The position numbers and the translations under genes were made by a program. Shown here one piece after another: positions 1 through 7,513 of a DNA stretch of 25,695 bases. Every line of letters starts with the position of its first letter. The stretch's first letter is position 1. Source of the DNA: JBCBKP01 sp038746265 (GTDB lineage Bacteria; Planctomycetota; Phycisphaerae; Phycisphaerales; UBA1924); the NCBI GenBank assembly GCA_038746265.1, contig JBCDKU010000039.1, positions 1 through 25,695 on the forward strand. Direction: 5' to 3'. Under the pieces are notes generated by a model, which searched no databases, was not told where the DNA came from, and saw nothing but the letters and a program-made list of their open reading frames with translations.

Positions 1-1
1 C

Positions 2-1654
2 CCGAACCCGGGCGACCTGATCGTCGCCTTGGGCGGACGCACCGGCCGCGACGGCATCCACGGCGCAACATTCTCATCCGCCGAGCTCACGGACACCCAC
101 GCCGACGAGTTCAGCCACGCCGTCCAGATCGGCAACGCCATCGAAGAGAAGCGTGTCCTCGACGCCATCCTCAGGGCACGTGACACCGACAACGGCCCCC
201 TCTTCACCAGCATCACGGACTGCGGCGCGGGCGGCTTCAGCTCCGCAGTCGGCGAGATGGGCGAAAAGCTCGGCGCCGACGTCCACCTCGACAAGGCCCC
301 GCTCAAGTACGACGGCCTGAGCTACACCGAGATCTGGATCTCCGAAGCCCAAGAACGCATGGTCCTCGCGGTTCCACCGTCAAACCTCGACGCCCTCCAG
401 CAGATCTGCGACGAGGAGCACGTCGAGCTCGCCGTCCTCGGCACGTTCGGCACCGACAACAAGGACCTCGTCCTCAACTACCACGGCACCGAGGTCGGCC
501 GCCTCCCGATGGCGTTCCTCCACGACGGCATCCCAACTCCAACACGAACCGCGTCCTGGTCACGGTCCGCCGCGCCGCAGCCAACGACGGATGCCCCACC
601 CTCCATCTCAGAAGCTCTGCTCAAGCTGCTCGCCCATCCCAACATCGCAAGCAAGCACGCGATCATCCGGCAGTACGACCACGAGGTGCAGGGCAACACC
701 ATCATCAAGCCACTGCTCGGCCCACGCAGCGTCGGACCATCCGACGCCGCTGTCATCGAGCCCGTCGCCGGCACGGGCAAGGGACTCGCGATCGCGTGCG
801 GCCTCGCCACGCTCATCGGTGACACCCAGCGCGGCGGCGACCCCTACCTCATGGCCCTCGCCGCGATCGACGAAGCCGTCCGCAACCTCGTCGCGACCGG
901 GGCCGACCCCGACCGCATCGCGATCCTCGACAACTTCTGCTGGCCCAGTTGCGGCAAGCCCGAGAACCTCGCCTCGCTCGTCCGCGCCGCCGAGGGCTGC
1001 TACGACGCCGCCAAGGCCTACCGCACGCCGTTCGTCAGCGGTAAGGACTCGCTCAACAACCAGTTCACGACCGAGTCGGGCAGAACCATCGAGATCCCAC
1101 CGACCCTACTCATCACCGGCATCGCCCCGATCCACGACCTCGGCAAGGTCATGACCAGCGACCCCAAATCGCCCGGCTACTTCGTCCTCCTGCTCGTCGG
1201 CGAGACGCAAGGCACGCTCCTCGCGTCGCACTACGAGCACGTCGCGGGCCCGCAGAAAGGCGACCTCCCGCGCGTCGATCTCGAGAAGGGCCCCGACACC
1301 GCCCGCAAGATCCACACCCTGATCCAGCAGGGCCTCGTCCACGCGGTCCATGACGTCTCCGACGGCGGCGCGCTCACCGCCGTCGCCGAGATGCTCATCG
1401 CCGCCCACTCACCCGACGCCCCGATCGGCGCCGAGGTCACGATTACAGATCCCGTCGAGTGCTTCGACGAATCCCCGAGCCGCTACATCATCGAAGCAGC
1501 CCCGCACGACGTCGCGAGGATCCGCGAACTCCTAGGCGACACCCCATGCACCGGCATCGCCAACCTCAACGACTCCGGCGCCATGTCCATCGCCGGCGAA
1601 CGCCTCAGCATCGAAGAGCTCACCCACGCCTGGAGATCCCCGCTGGACTGGTAA
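2..1654 (+). CDS. purL: Phosphoribosylformylglycinamidine synthase, large (PurL) subunit, 5'-truncated by window edge
   Basis: Catalyses the ATP- and glutamine-dependent conversion of FGAR to FGAM, the fourth step of de novo purine synthesis, in the cytoplasm. The frame is open from base 2, so the N-terminus lies outside the window; 550 codons plus stop are visible. The visible part begins at the conserved GGRTGRDGIHGATFSS block and continues through the first AIRS-C-like domain (DCGAGGFSSAVGEMGE). It then enters the second AIRS half (GPRSVGPSDAAV, ILDNFCWP, SGKDSLNNQF, VSDGGALTAVAEM) and ends in a typical short tail. The domain order and the two synthase halves identify the family with confidence. 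No glutaminase domain is present here, so glutamine hydrolysis would need a separate PurQ (and usually PurS), as in the small-subunit type. Stop is TAA. No clear terminator follows; a heptamer repeat lies 90 bases downstream. Confidence 0.96.
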   Translation, partial: PNPGDLIVALGGRTGRDGIHGATFSSAELTDTHADEFSHAVQIGNAIEEKRVLDAILRARDTDNGPLFTSITDCGAGGFSSAVGEMGEKLGADVHLDKAPLKYDGLSYTEIWISEAQERMVLAVPPSNLDALQQICDEEHVELAVLGTFGTDNKDLVLNYHGTEVGRLPMAFLHDGIPTPTRTASWSRSAAPQPTTDAPPSISEALLKLLAHPNIASKHAIIRQYDHEVQGNTIIKPLLGPRSVGPSDAAVIEPVAGTGKGLAIACGLATLIGDTQRGGDPYLMALAAIDEAVRNLVATGADPDRIAILDNFCWPSCGKPENLASLVRAAEGCYDAAKAYRTPFVSGKDSLNNQFTTESGRTIEIPPTLLITGIAPIHDLGKVMTSDPKSPGYFVLLLVGETQGTLLASHYEHVAGPQKGDLPRVDLEKGPDTARKIHTLIQQGLVHAVHDVSDGGALTAVAEMLIAAHSPDAPIGAEVTITDPVECFDESPSRYIIEAAPHDVARIRELLGDTPCTGIANLNDSGAMSIAGERLSIEELTHAWRSPLDW

Positions 1655-1743
1655 CGAACCACACCGCCCTCCCCCGCCATACCCAATCAGTCGAGAGGGC
1701 TGAGGCGAATGCTCCCCAACCTACTCGTACTTCTCACCTACAA

Positions 1744-1799
1744 CCGAATGCCGAATGCCGAATGCCGAATGCCGAATGCCGAATGCCCGATGCCGAACG
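1744..1799. repeat. Tandem heptamer array (CCGAATG)n
   Basis: Six perfect head-to-tail copies of CCGAATG (1744-1785) are followed by two degenerate units (CCCGATG, CCGAACG), 56 bases in all. The array lies in the 147-base gap between the convergent genes purL and the sigma-54 regulator, and ends two bases before the regulator's stop codon. The period of seven makes it read as a 7-residue peptide repeat in every frame, which explains short spurious ORFs here. A decayed copy in the opposite orientation lies at 19411-19438. There are no unique spacers, so it is not a CRISPR array. Function unknown. Confidence 0.9.
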
Positions 1800-1801
1800 C
1801 C

Positions 1802-3241
1802 CTACCTCAGCCCATACTCCTTCAACTTCCGATACAGCGTCCGCTCCCCGATCCCCAGCATCTTCGCCGCCCGTTCGCGGTTCCCGCCCGTGAGCTGCAG
1901 CGTCTCGCGGATCGCCCGCTTCTCGATCTGCTCAAGGCTCGTCCCCGCGAGCGAGCCAGCGCCGGCTGAGCCCTCGTCCTCCGCGTCCTCGCCCGCCTGC
2001 ACCTCGTCTGGGATGTGCTTGACGTCGAGCACGACCTCCTCGCCCGGCTCGGCCTCACCCACCGCCATGACCGTCATGTTCTGCACCACGTTCATCAGCT
2101 GCCGCACGTTGCCGGGCCAGCCGAACGACGTCAGACGCATCAGCGCCGCGTCCGTCACGCGAGGCACCTGACCGCCCTCGACGAGATCCCCCGCGAACCG
2201 CGCCACCGCATGCTTCACGATCCGCGGCACATCGTCCCGCCGCTCCCGCAAGGGAGGCAGGTGCACGTGCGCCGCGTTGATCCGGAAGTACAGGTCCTCG
2301 CGGAATGTGCCCTCCTCAACCGCCGCTTTGAGATCCCGGTTCGTCGCGCTCACGAACCGCACATCGACGTTCCGCGTCGAGTTCGCGCCGAGCCGAACCA
2401 CGTCGCCCGACTCCAGCACGCGCAGGAGCTTCGCCTGCATACTCAGGGGCATATCCCCGATCTCATCGAGGAACAGCGTCCCCTTGTCCGCGTACTCGAA
2501 CACGCCCTCCCGGTCTTTCTCGGCGCCCGTGAACGCCCCGCGGACATGCCCGAAGAGCTCATCCTCGAGCAGGTTCTCGCTCTGGCCCGCGCAGTTGAAG
2601 GGCACGTACCGCCGATCTTTCCTCGGCGAGTGATCGTGCACCGCCCGCGCGATCAGCTCCTTGCCCGTGCCGCTCTCGCCGGTGATCAGAACAGGGATCG
2701 TGCTCTTCGCGACCGTCGCGACCGTCCGCAGGATCTTCCGCATCGCGTCCGACCCCGCGACGATCCCCGCGAACCCGCCGTCCTGCACGAGATCTTTGAG
2801 CTCGCCCGCCTCGGCCCGCACCGTCCGCTGCTCCGCCGCCCGGTTCACAAGCGAGCGGAAGACCTGCAGGTCGAGCGGCTTCTCGATGAAATCGAACGCG
2901 CCGAACGTCTTGAGCGCCTCCCGCGCGGTCGCGGCGTCCCCGTGCGCGGTGACCATGATCGCCTTCGCCTCGGGCTGCAACTCCGCCGCCCCCGCCAGCA
3001 CACGCATCCCCGCGTCGCCCCCGTCGGCTGACGTCCCCTCCTGCCCCGCCGAGGTCGGCATCCGCAGGTCCGTCACGATCACATCGAACGCCCCGCCCTT
3101 GAGCTCGGCGTACGCCGCGTCCACGCCGTTCACGATCGTGCACACATGCCCGGGCTTGCGCAGGGCATCCGCCATCACGTCGGCGTGGTCCGCCTCGTCC
3201 TCAACGATCAATACCTGGGCGCCGTGGGTCGTCTCGGTCAT
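1802..3241 (-). CDS. Sigma-54-dependent response regulator (NtrC/AtoC family)
   Basis: 479-residue transcriptional activator of sigma-54 promoters. It has a receiver domain at about 8-125, with acidic residues E14/D15, phospho-acceptor D58 (in VTDLRMP), T98 and K121. The AAA+ domain has Walker A GESGTGKE at 188-195, the sigma-54 contact loop GAFTGA at 235-240 and Walker B TLFLDE at 255-260. A Fis-type helix-turn-helix occupies about 437-479 (NRERAAKMLGIGERTLYRKL). The receiver carries about 12 extra residues after P62, rich in Gly, Ser, Asp and Ala, in the loop next to the phosphorylation site. No histidine kinase is encoded nearby, so this is an orphan regulator and its target genes are unknown. 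The ATG overlaps the ruvC stop (ATGA), implying translational coupling. Family assignment is secure; the regulon is not inferable. Confidence 0.96.
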   Translation of the reverse strand: MTETTHGAQVLIVEDEADHADVMADALRKPGHVCTIVNGVDAAYAELKGGAFDVIVTDLRMPTSAGQEGTSADGGDAGMRVLAGAAELQPEAKAIMVTAHGDAATAREALKTFGAFDFIEKPLDLQVFRSLVNRAAEQRTVRAEAGELKDLVQDGGFAGIVAGSDAMRKILRTVATVAKSTIPVLITGESGTGKELIARAVHDHSPRKDRRYVPFNCAGQSENLLEDELFGHVRGAFTGAEKDREGVFEYADKGTLFLDEIGDMPLSMQAKLLRVLESGDVVRLGANSTRNVDVRFVSATNRDLKAAVEEGTFREDLYFRINAAHVHLPPLRERRDDVPRIVKHAVARFAGDLVEGGQVPRVTDAALMRLTSFGWPGNVRQLMNVVQNMTVMAVGEAEPGEEVVLDVKHIPDEVQAGEDAEDEGSAGAGSLAGTSLEQIEKRAIRETLQLTGGNRERAAKMLGIGERTLYRKLKEYGLR

Positions 3242-3732
3242 CGCGGCATCGTACTTCGCGCCGCCGCCGCCATCGCGATCCCGAGCGCATCCGCCACATC
3301 GGGCGGATCCAGCGGCTCGCGGATCCCCAGCAGCGCCCGCACCGACTCCTGCATCTGCGCCTTCTGTGCGCGCCCCGACCCCGTTACCGCCCGCTTGACC
3401 TCCGCGGGCGTGATCTCGGCGAGTTCCACCCCCGCCCGCCTCGCCGCGAGCAGAATCACCCCCCGGGCGTGCGCCATCTTCACCGCGGTCGCCGGGTGGT
3501 CGTAGTGGGCAAACAGCGCCTCGACCGCGACCAGATCCGGGCGCAGCCGCTCCATCATCTCCGCCAGATCGCGATCCAGTTCCAGGAGCCGCGCCTCGAC
3601 CGAGGGCGTCGGGCCCGACTTCGGCATCAGCCGCACGACCCCCGCTTCAACCACGGCTGCGCGCACACCGTCGCCCTCGAGGCAGCCGTAGCCCGTGATC
3701 CGAAGCCCAGGATCGATCCCAAGAACGCGCAC
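3238..3732 (-). CDS. ruvC: Crossover junction endodeoxyribonuclease RuvC
   Basis: Resolves Holliday junctions with RuvAB during recombination repair. The product is 164 residues from the GTG at 3732, matching the usual length of about 160-175. Acidic active-site residues are in place: D7 in GIDPG, E71 in VAVEALF, and D145/D148 near the C-terminus (PPDVADALG). The open frame extends another 47 codons upstream, but that segment has no family similarity and overlaps rluA. The GTG start is preceded by TAGCCT five bases upstream and by no Shine-Dalgarno, suggesting a leaderless start with its own promoter at the end of rluA. The stop overlaps the response regulator ATG by four bases. ruvA and ruvB are not adjacent, which is unusual for many bacteria but not unprecedented. 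Confidence 0.95.
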   Translation of the reverse strand: MRVLGIDPGLRITGYGCLEGDGVRAAVVEAGVVRLMPKSGPTPSVEARLLELDRDLAEMMERLRPDLVAVEALFAHYDHPATAVKMAHARGVILLAARRAGVELAEITPAEVKRAVTGSGRAQKAQMQESVRALLGIREPLDPPDVADALGIAMAAAARSTMPR

Positions 3733-3737
3733 GCCAG

Positions 3738-3743
3738 AGGCTA
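3738..3743 (-). promoter_or_regulatory. Candidate -10 hexamer TAGCCT for leaderless ruvC
   Basis: TAGCCT lies five bases upstream of the ruvC GTG, on the minus strand between the rluA stop and ruvC. The 11-mer TAGCCTCTGGC abutting the start codon is identical to the one before the gene at 7514. No -35 element is evident. Confidence 0.5.
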
Positions 3744-3751
3744 TCGGCAAA

Positions 3752-4525
3752 CTAGAACGTCTCGGGCGACTCAAACACCTGCCACGCACCGTTCCACGGA
3801 TGCCAGAACCCCAGCTTCCGCGCGTGCAGGCACAGCCGCGGGGCGATCGACTCGTCGCCGTACAGCCGATCACCCACGATCGGCTTGCCGAGCCCGCCCT
3901 TCACACGGATCCCCGCCGGCCCGTCGATCTCGACCCCCGCCACCGCGGCAACCCGCAGCTGGTGCGTCCGCCCCGTGATCGGCCGCATCTCGACCCGGGC
4001 GACCGGGATCTCGTCACCGCCCGGCGTCGTCCACATCTCGTCGGCGAGCTTGATCGCGTCGGTCTGGGCGTGCTTGCCCTGGGTCCAGTCGATCTTCTGC
4101 AGCGGCCGGTTCACCCAGTCCACGCACTGCGCGAGGTTGATCCGGTACTGCTCGGTTGTCGAGAGCTCGAGCGGCCCATCGCGGCAATCGAGCAGCGCCC
4201 GGTACCACTTCCGCACGCGGCGCTTCTCGAACTGGCCCGAGAGCTTTCGGTGCGTGTCCGGGTCGAGCGCAAGCACGAGCAAGCCCGAGGTGTCCATGTC
4301 GAGCCGGTGGCAGGTCAAGGGGCCGGTCGCGTCCGGAAACCGCTGCTCGACGCGGACGCGTGCACAATCCTGCTTGTCCTCGCCCCGTCCGGGAACGCTC
4401 AACATCCCCGCGGGCTTCTCGATGACCACAAACGATTCCTCGGCGTGGATCACGTCGATATCCAGCCCCGGCGTCGGGGCCGCATGCACGCGCGGCGGGT
4501 TGTCCGTGTGCTCGGCGTCGCTCAC
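3752..4525 (-). CDS. rluA: RluA-type RNA pseudouridine synthase
   Basis: Isomerises specific uridines in tRNA and/or 23S rRNA to pseudouridine. The protein has the catalytic block HRLDMDTSG, with the nucleophilic Asp at residue 76 of the 257-residue form, then RKWYRALL, the segment DWVNRPLQKIDW plus GKHAQT, and the PITGRTHQLRV motif. DWxNRPxQK followed by GKxAQT is what I know from E. coli RluA (dual 23S U746/tRNA U32 enzyme), so RluA is favoured over RluC or RluD. I chose the GTG at 4525 because TACCGT sits five bases before it, as at ruvC. An in-frame ATG at 4570 is the alternative (272 residues); it has AGGAGG only two bases upstream, which is too close, and the extra 15 residues look unconserved. 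The open frame continues to 6205, but that upstream part is a shadow of plus-strand genes. It lies 19 bases upstream of ruvC. Confidence 0.9.
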   Translation of the reverse strand: MSDAEHTDNPPRVHAAPTPGLDIDVIHAEESFVVIEKPAGMLSVPGRGEDKQDCARVRVEQRFPDATGPLTCHRLDMDTSGLLVLALDPDTHRKLSGQFEKRRVRKWYRALLDCRDGPLELSTTEQYRINLAQCVDWVNRPLQKIDWTQGKHAQTDAIKLADEMWTTPGGDEIPVARVEMRPITGRTHQLRVAAVAGVEIDGPAGIRVKGGLGKPIVGDRLYGDESIAPRLCLHARKLGFWHPWNGAWQVFESPETF

Positions 4526-4530
4526 CCCGC

Positions 4531-4536
4531 ACGGTA
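4531..4536 (-). promoter_or_regulatory. Candidate -10 hexamer TACCGT for rluA
   Basis: TACCGT on the minus strand ends five bases before the GTG at 4525, the same geometry as the ruvC element. It supports a leaderless GTG start over the ATG at 4570. Confidence 0.4.
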
Positions 4537-4569
4537 GGTCAAGCTCGCAACCCACCCCGGCCGAAGGCA

Positions 4570-4575
4570 TAACCT
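4570..4575 (+). promoter_or_regulatory. Candidate -10 hexamer TAACCT for the secreted propeller gene
   Basis: TAACCT lies four bases before the ATG at 4580 and seven before the second ATG at 4583. The same bases overlap the alternative rluA ATG and its AGGAGG on the other strand. Confidence 0.4.
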
Positions 4576-4579
4576 CCTG

Positions 4580-5812
4580 ATGATGACACGGATGACACGA
4601 CACCTGACCTCGCTCGCCGCCCTCGCGATCGCCCTCCCGGCGGCCGCGCAGGACTGGAAGACCGCCGAGGCGCCGATCCTCTCGAACTACCGCCAGCTCA
4701 CGACGGCCGAGTCGTTCGTCCGCGCGGGCGAGGCGTACTTCGACCCCGAGACCGACTGGGTGATCTTCCAGGCGGTCCCGCCGCCGCCCGAGGGCGAGGA
4801 GCCGAGCCCCCACTACTCGATGTATCTCGCAGGCATCATGCTCAACGAGGACACGCGGGAGATCACGGGTCTGATCGACGCGGTCAAGGTCAGCGTCAAC
4901 GACTCGGCGAACACCTGCGGCTGGTTCCACCCGACCAAGCCCGGCATCTTCATCTACGGGACCACGATCATCCCGCCCAGCGAGGACAACGTCCCGGGCT
5001 ACCAGCGCGACACCAGCACCTACCGCTGGGCGTTCCCAACGGAGATGGACATCTACGCGAGCGCGCCGAAAGAAGCGCTGCGCACAGAGATCGGGATGCT
5101 CGCCTACGGGATCAACACACCGCGGCCGGTCGTCAAGCGTGACGGCTACGACGCGGAGTGCAGCCTGAGCCCCGACGGCCGCTACCTGCTTTACGTCCAC
5201 GTGGACGAGGAGCGTTCCGAGAGGATCGGCCGCGCCGACGGCAACATCTGGATCCGCGACCAGGAGCTCAACCAGGACATCGGGCTGATCGGCGCCGAGG
5301 GCTACGACGGCGGCCCCTTCTTCAGCCCCGACGGCAACTGGATCGTCTACCGCTCCGACCGCAAGGGCGACAACCTGCTGCAGCTCTTCATGGCCGAGAT
5401 CGCCTACGAAGAAGGCACGGGCCGCGTCCTGGGCGTCAAGCGCGAGATCCAGCTCACCGAGAACGAGCACGTGAACTGGGCACCGTTCTGGCACCCCTCG
5501 GGCCGTTTCATCATCTACTCCACCAGCGAGGTGAGCCACCGCAACTACGAGGTGTTCGCGCTCGAGGTGTTCAACGAGGACGGGCTGCCCGTCGCCGACG
5601 CCGAGCCGGTCCGCATCACCCACGCCGACGGCTTCGACGGCCTTCCGGTCTTCAACGCCGACGGCTCGCTCATGATGTGGACGTCGCAGCGCGCCCCCAA
5701 GTCTCCGGGCGAGGAACGCCCGAGCAGCCAGCTCTGGTTGGCCGACGTCAACACCGACGCGCTCTTCCGCGCCGTCACTGGCGGCCCCCCGCCAGCCGCG
5801 GACGAGGACTAA
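4580..5812 (+). CDS. Secreted TolB-like PD40 beta-propeller protein
   Basis: 410 residues with an N-terminal signal peptide: basic start, hydrophobic stretch about 9-20, probable cleavage after AAA at 21-23, giving mature Q24. At least four PD40/TolB-like blade motifs are visible: SPDGRYLLYV near 197, SPDGNWIVYRSD near 249, HPSGRFIIYSTS near 305 and NADGSLMMWTSQR near 359. These form a beta-propeller that usually binds peptides or proteins in the periplasm. No catalytic domain is recognisable, and no Tol-Pal genes are near, so it should not be called TolB. It may be a sensor, scaffold or extracellular binding protein. The start could be the ATG at 4580, 4583 or 4592; no Shine-Dalgarno precedes any of them. 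It is divergent from rluA and followed at 45 bases by the hydrolase gene. Confidence 0.85.
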   Translation: MMTRMTRHLTSLAALAIALPAAAQDWKTAEAPILSNYRQLTTAESFVRAGEAYFDPETDWVIFQAVPPPPEGEEPSPHYSMYLAGIMLNEDTREITGLIDAVKVSVNDSANTCGWFHPTKPGIFIYGTTIIPPSEDNVPGYQRDTSTYRWAFPTEMDIYASAPKEALRTEIGMLAYGINTPRPVVKRDGYDAECSLSPDGRYLLYVHVDEERSERIGRADGNIWIRDQELNQDIGLIGAEGYDGGPFFSPDGNWIVYRSDRKGDNLLQLFMAEIAYEEGTGRVLGVKREIQLTENEHVNWAPFWHPSGRFIIYSTSEVSHRNYEVFALEVFNEDGLPVADAEPVRITHADGFDGLPVFNADGSLMMWTSQRAPKSPGEERPSSQLWLADVNTDALFRAVTGGPPPAADED

Positions 5813-5844
5813 GCCCGTCGGAACGATGAACACCACCCCGCTGG

Positions 5845-5850
5845 TATAGT
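5845..5850 (+). promoter_or_regulatory. Candidate -10 hexamer TATAGT for the hydrolase gene
   Basis: TATAGT ends seven bases before the ATG at 5858, so transcription would begin at or next to the start codon. It is the closest match to the TATAAT consensus in the window. No Shine-Dalgarno is present. Confidence 0.55.
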
Positions 5851-5857
5851 GCGCCGC

Positions 5858-7480
5858 ATGAGCGAGTCGGGGACGGACACAGGATCGCAGCACGATCACG
5901 CCGGCGGGCTGCCCGAGGACTACGGGCTCGACCCCATCTCGACCCTCGCCCGCGTCGCCGACCCGACACCCGCCCCCGAGCATTCCGTTTTCTGGACGCA
6001 TTGGCGCAAAGCCGTCAACGCCGAGCGGCCCTCGCTCGTTGAGCGTGTCCCCGATGGCGCGGACGCCGCAGAACTCGACGCGTCCGACCGCACCGCGACG
6101 CACGCCTTCATCAGCTACAGCAACATCCGCATCGGTGCCCGCCTGCTCACGCCGCCGCCCGGCACGAAGCTCCGCGCGGGTCTGGTCTCCGGGCACGGCT
6201 ACCACGCCAGCCGCCCGCTCGATGAACGCGACAACCTCTTCTCAAGCTGCCTCGAACGCGGCGTCGCCGTTCTGAATGTCCGCGTCCGCGGCTTCCCGGG
6301 CTCGCAGATCGACACGGGCGATCTCACCAAACCGCCCGGCGACCGGCTCGGCTGGATCACCCGCGGCCTCGACCACGAGGGCGAGCTGCCGCAGGACACG
6401 ATGGAGTGGGTCTACCCGCAGGCGATCGCCGACATCTACAACGCCTGCCGTGCCCTGCGCTGGTGGCTCCAGGACCGCATGGCCCTCGAGGACGAGGTCC
6501 GCCCGCCCATCTATCTCCACGGCGAGAGCTTCACCGGCGGACTCGCGGTCGGTGCTGCCTCGCTGCTCGTCGGACGCGAGTTCGAGAAAACCATGCTCGA
6601 CCGCCTCGTGCTCGCGCTGCCCACGATGGGCGACTGGCCGTGGCGGCTGTTCACGTCGGGCAGGCAATCGGGCTCGGGCGCCGAGATCCTGCACCTGCTC
6701 GAGACCCGCCGCGAGGTCGCGGGCCTGATCAAAACGCGCCTGCGCCTGTGCGACAGCGTCGTGCTCGCCCACCGCGTCCGCTGCCCCGTCTTGTGCAAGC
6801 TCGCGCAGCGCGACGAGGTCGTGCCCGCGCCCACCGCCGCCGCGGTCTTCAACGCCCTCGGCGTTGATCCCGGCATGAAGTGGCGCTTCGTCGTCCCGCA
6901 CGGCCACGCCGAGACGGGCATCGCCAACGCCCGACGCCACGCCGAGTTCGACCGCGTCGCCGCCGACTTCCTCGATCCCGGCAAGCCCCCATCGCAGGCG
7001 ATCAACGACTGGGAGCGCGGCTACGAGGTCGAGCGCGCCGAGACGACCGGCTCGACCACCGCGAGTCTCTTCGGCGCAGACGGCGCGGGCGGTGAACGCG
7101 TCCTCGTCGAGGCCTACGAGCTCGCGGGCCGCACGCTCGACGACCTGCCCTACACCGACGCCTTCGAGGCGCTCTTCGACCAGGTCGGCGACTCGACGGG
7201 CCTCGACCGCGCGGGCGTGTTCCGCAAGCTCCACAACATGCGCAAGGCCGGCAAGCTCCCGAAGATGGGCCGGGCAGAGGGCAAGGCGGTCAAGGTCGAG
7301 CCCGAGGAAGAATCCGCCCTTCGGCGGATGGTCATCGAGACCGCCGGCAGCCTCGGCCAACGCGACCGGCTGCTCTACACCGCCGAATTCGACGGTCTCG
7401 TTGAACGCTTCAACGCCGAGCACGGCCGCTCGCTCGTGCACCACGACCTCTGGCGCCTCATCGCCCGGCTCGCGAAGTAG
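5858..7480 (+). CDS. Alpha/beta hydrolase (acetyl-xylan-esterase-like) with duplicated C-terminal module
   Basis: 540 residues, cytoplasmic (no signal peptide). The central part (about 85-375) is an alpha/beta hydrolase: oxyanion-region GHGYHASRP at 112-120, nucleophile elbow HGESFTGG with S224, acid D319 in QRDEVVPA, and a C-terminal histidine in PHGHAE (H348 or H350). The RG.PGS motif (144-149) and the arrangement resemble the AXE1/cephalosporin-C-deacetylase group, so carbohydrate deacetylation is possible, but the substrate is unknown. A linker follows, then two similar ~38-residue helical units (about 426-464 and 502-540), each with LxYTxxF[ED]xL near its start and a [FW]R[KL] near its end. 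That tail is not part of the known esterase fold. The frame also opens three codons earlier with GTG; I prefer the ATG at 5858. The following gene starts 33 bases downstream. Confidence 0.8.
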   Translation: MSESGTDTGSQHDHAGGLPEDYGLDPISTLARVADPTPAPEHSVFWTHWRKAVNAERPSLVERVPDGADAAELDASDRTATHAFISYSNIRIGARLLTPPPGTKLRAGLVSGHGYHASRPLDERDNLFSSCLERGVAVLNVRVRGFPGSQIDTGDLTKPPGDRLGWITRGLDHEGELPQDTMEWVYPQAIADIYNACRALRWWLQDRMALEDEVRPPIYLHGESFTGGLAVGAASLLVGREFEKTMLDRLVLALPTMGDWPWRLFTSGRQSGSGAEILHLLETRREVAGLIKTRLRLCDSVVLAHRVRCPVLCKLAQRDEVVPAPTAAAVFNALGVDPGMKWRFVVPHGHAETGIANARRHAEFDRVAADFLDPGKPPSQAINDWERGYEVERAETTGSTTASLFGADGAGGERVLVEAYELAGRTLDDLPYTDAFEALFDQVGDSTGLDRAGVFRKLHNMRKAGKLPKMGRAEGKAVKVEPEEESALRRMVIETAGSLGQRDRLLYTAEFDGLVERFNAEHGRSLVHHDLWRLIARLAK

Positions 7481-7502
7481 CCCCAAAGGGCTCCGGATCC
7501 CC

Positions 7503-7508
7503 TAGCCT
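7503..7508 (+). promoter_or_regulatory. Candidate -10 hexamer TAGCCT for the gene at 7514
   Basis: TAGCCT lies five bases before the ATG; the flanking TAGCCTCTGGC is identical to that before ruvC. No Shine-Dalgarno. Confidence 0.5.
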
Positions 7509-7513
7509 CTGGC

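Noticed and set aside
1744..1799. CRISPR array or peptide-repeat gene
   Set aside because: Units are contiguous 7-mers without spacers, no cas genes are near, and the MPNAECR-type peptide in all frames is only a product of the heptamer.
4580..5812. tolB of a Tol-Pal system
   Set aside because: Only the PD40 blades match; no amino-terminal TolB domain is recognisable and tolA, tolQ, tolR and pal are absent from the window.
4526..6205. Upstream extension of the rluA frame giving an 817-codon minus-strand ORF
   Set aside because: It is antisense to the propeller and hydrolase genes, has a low-complexity Val/Arg/Gly/Asp-rich composition typical of GC-rich shadow frames, and would make RluA about three times its normal length.
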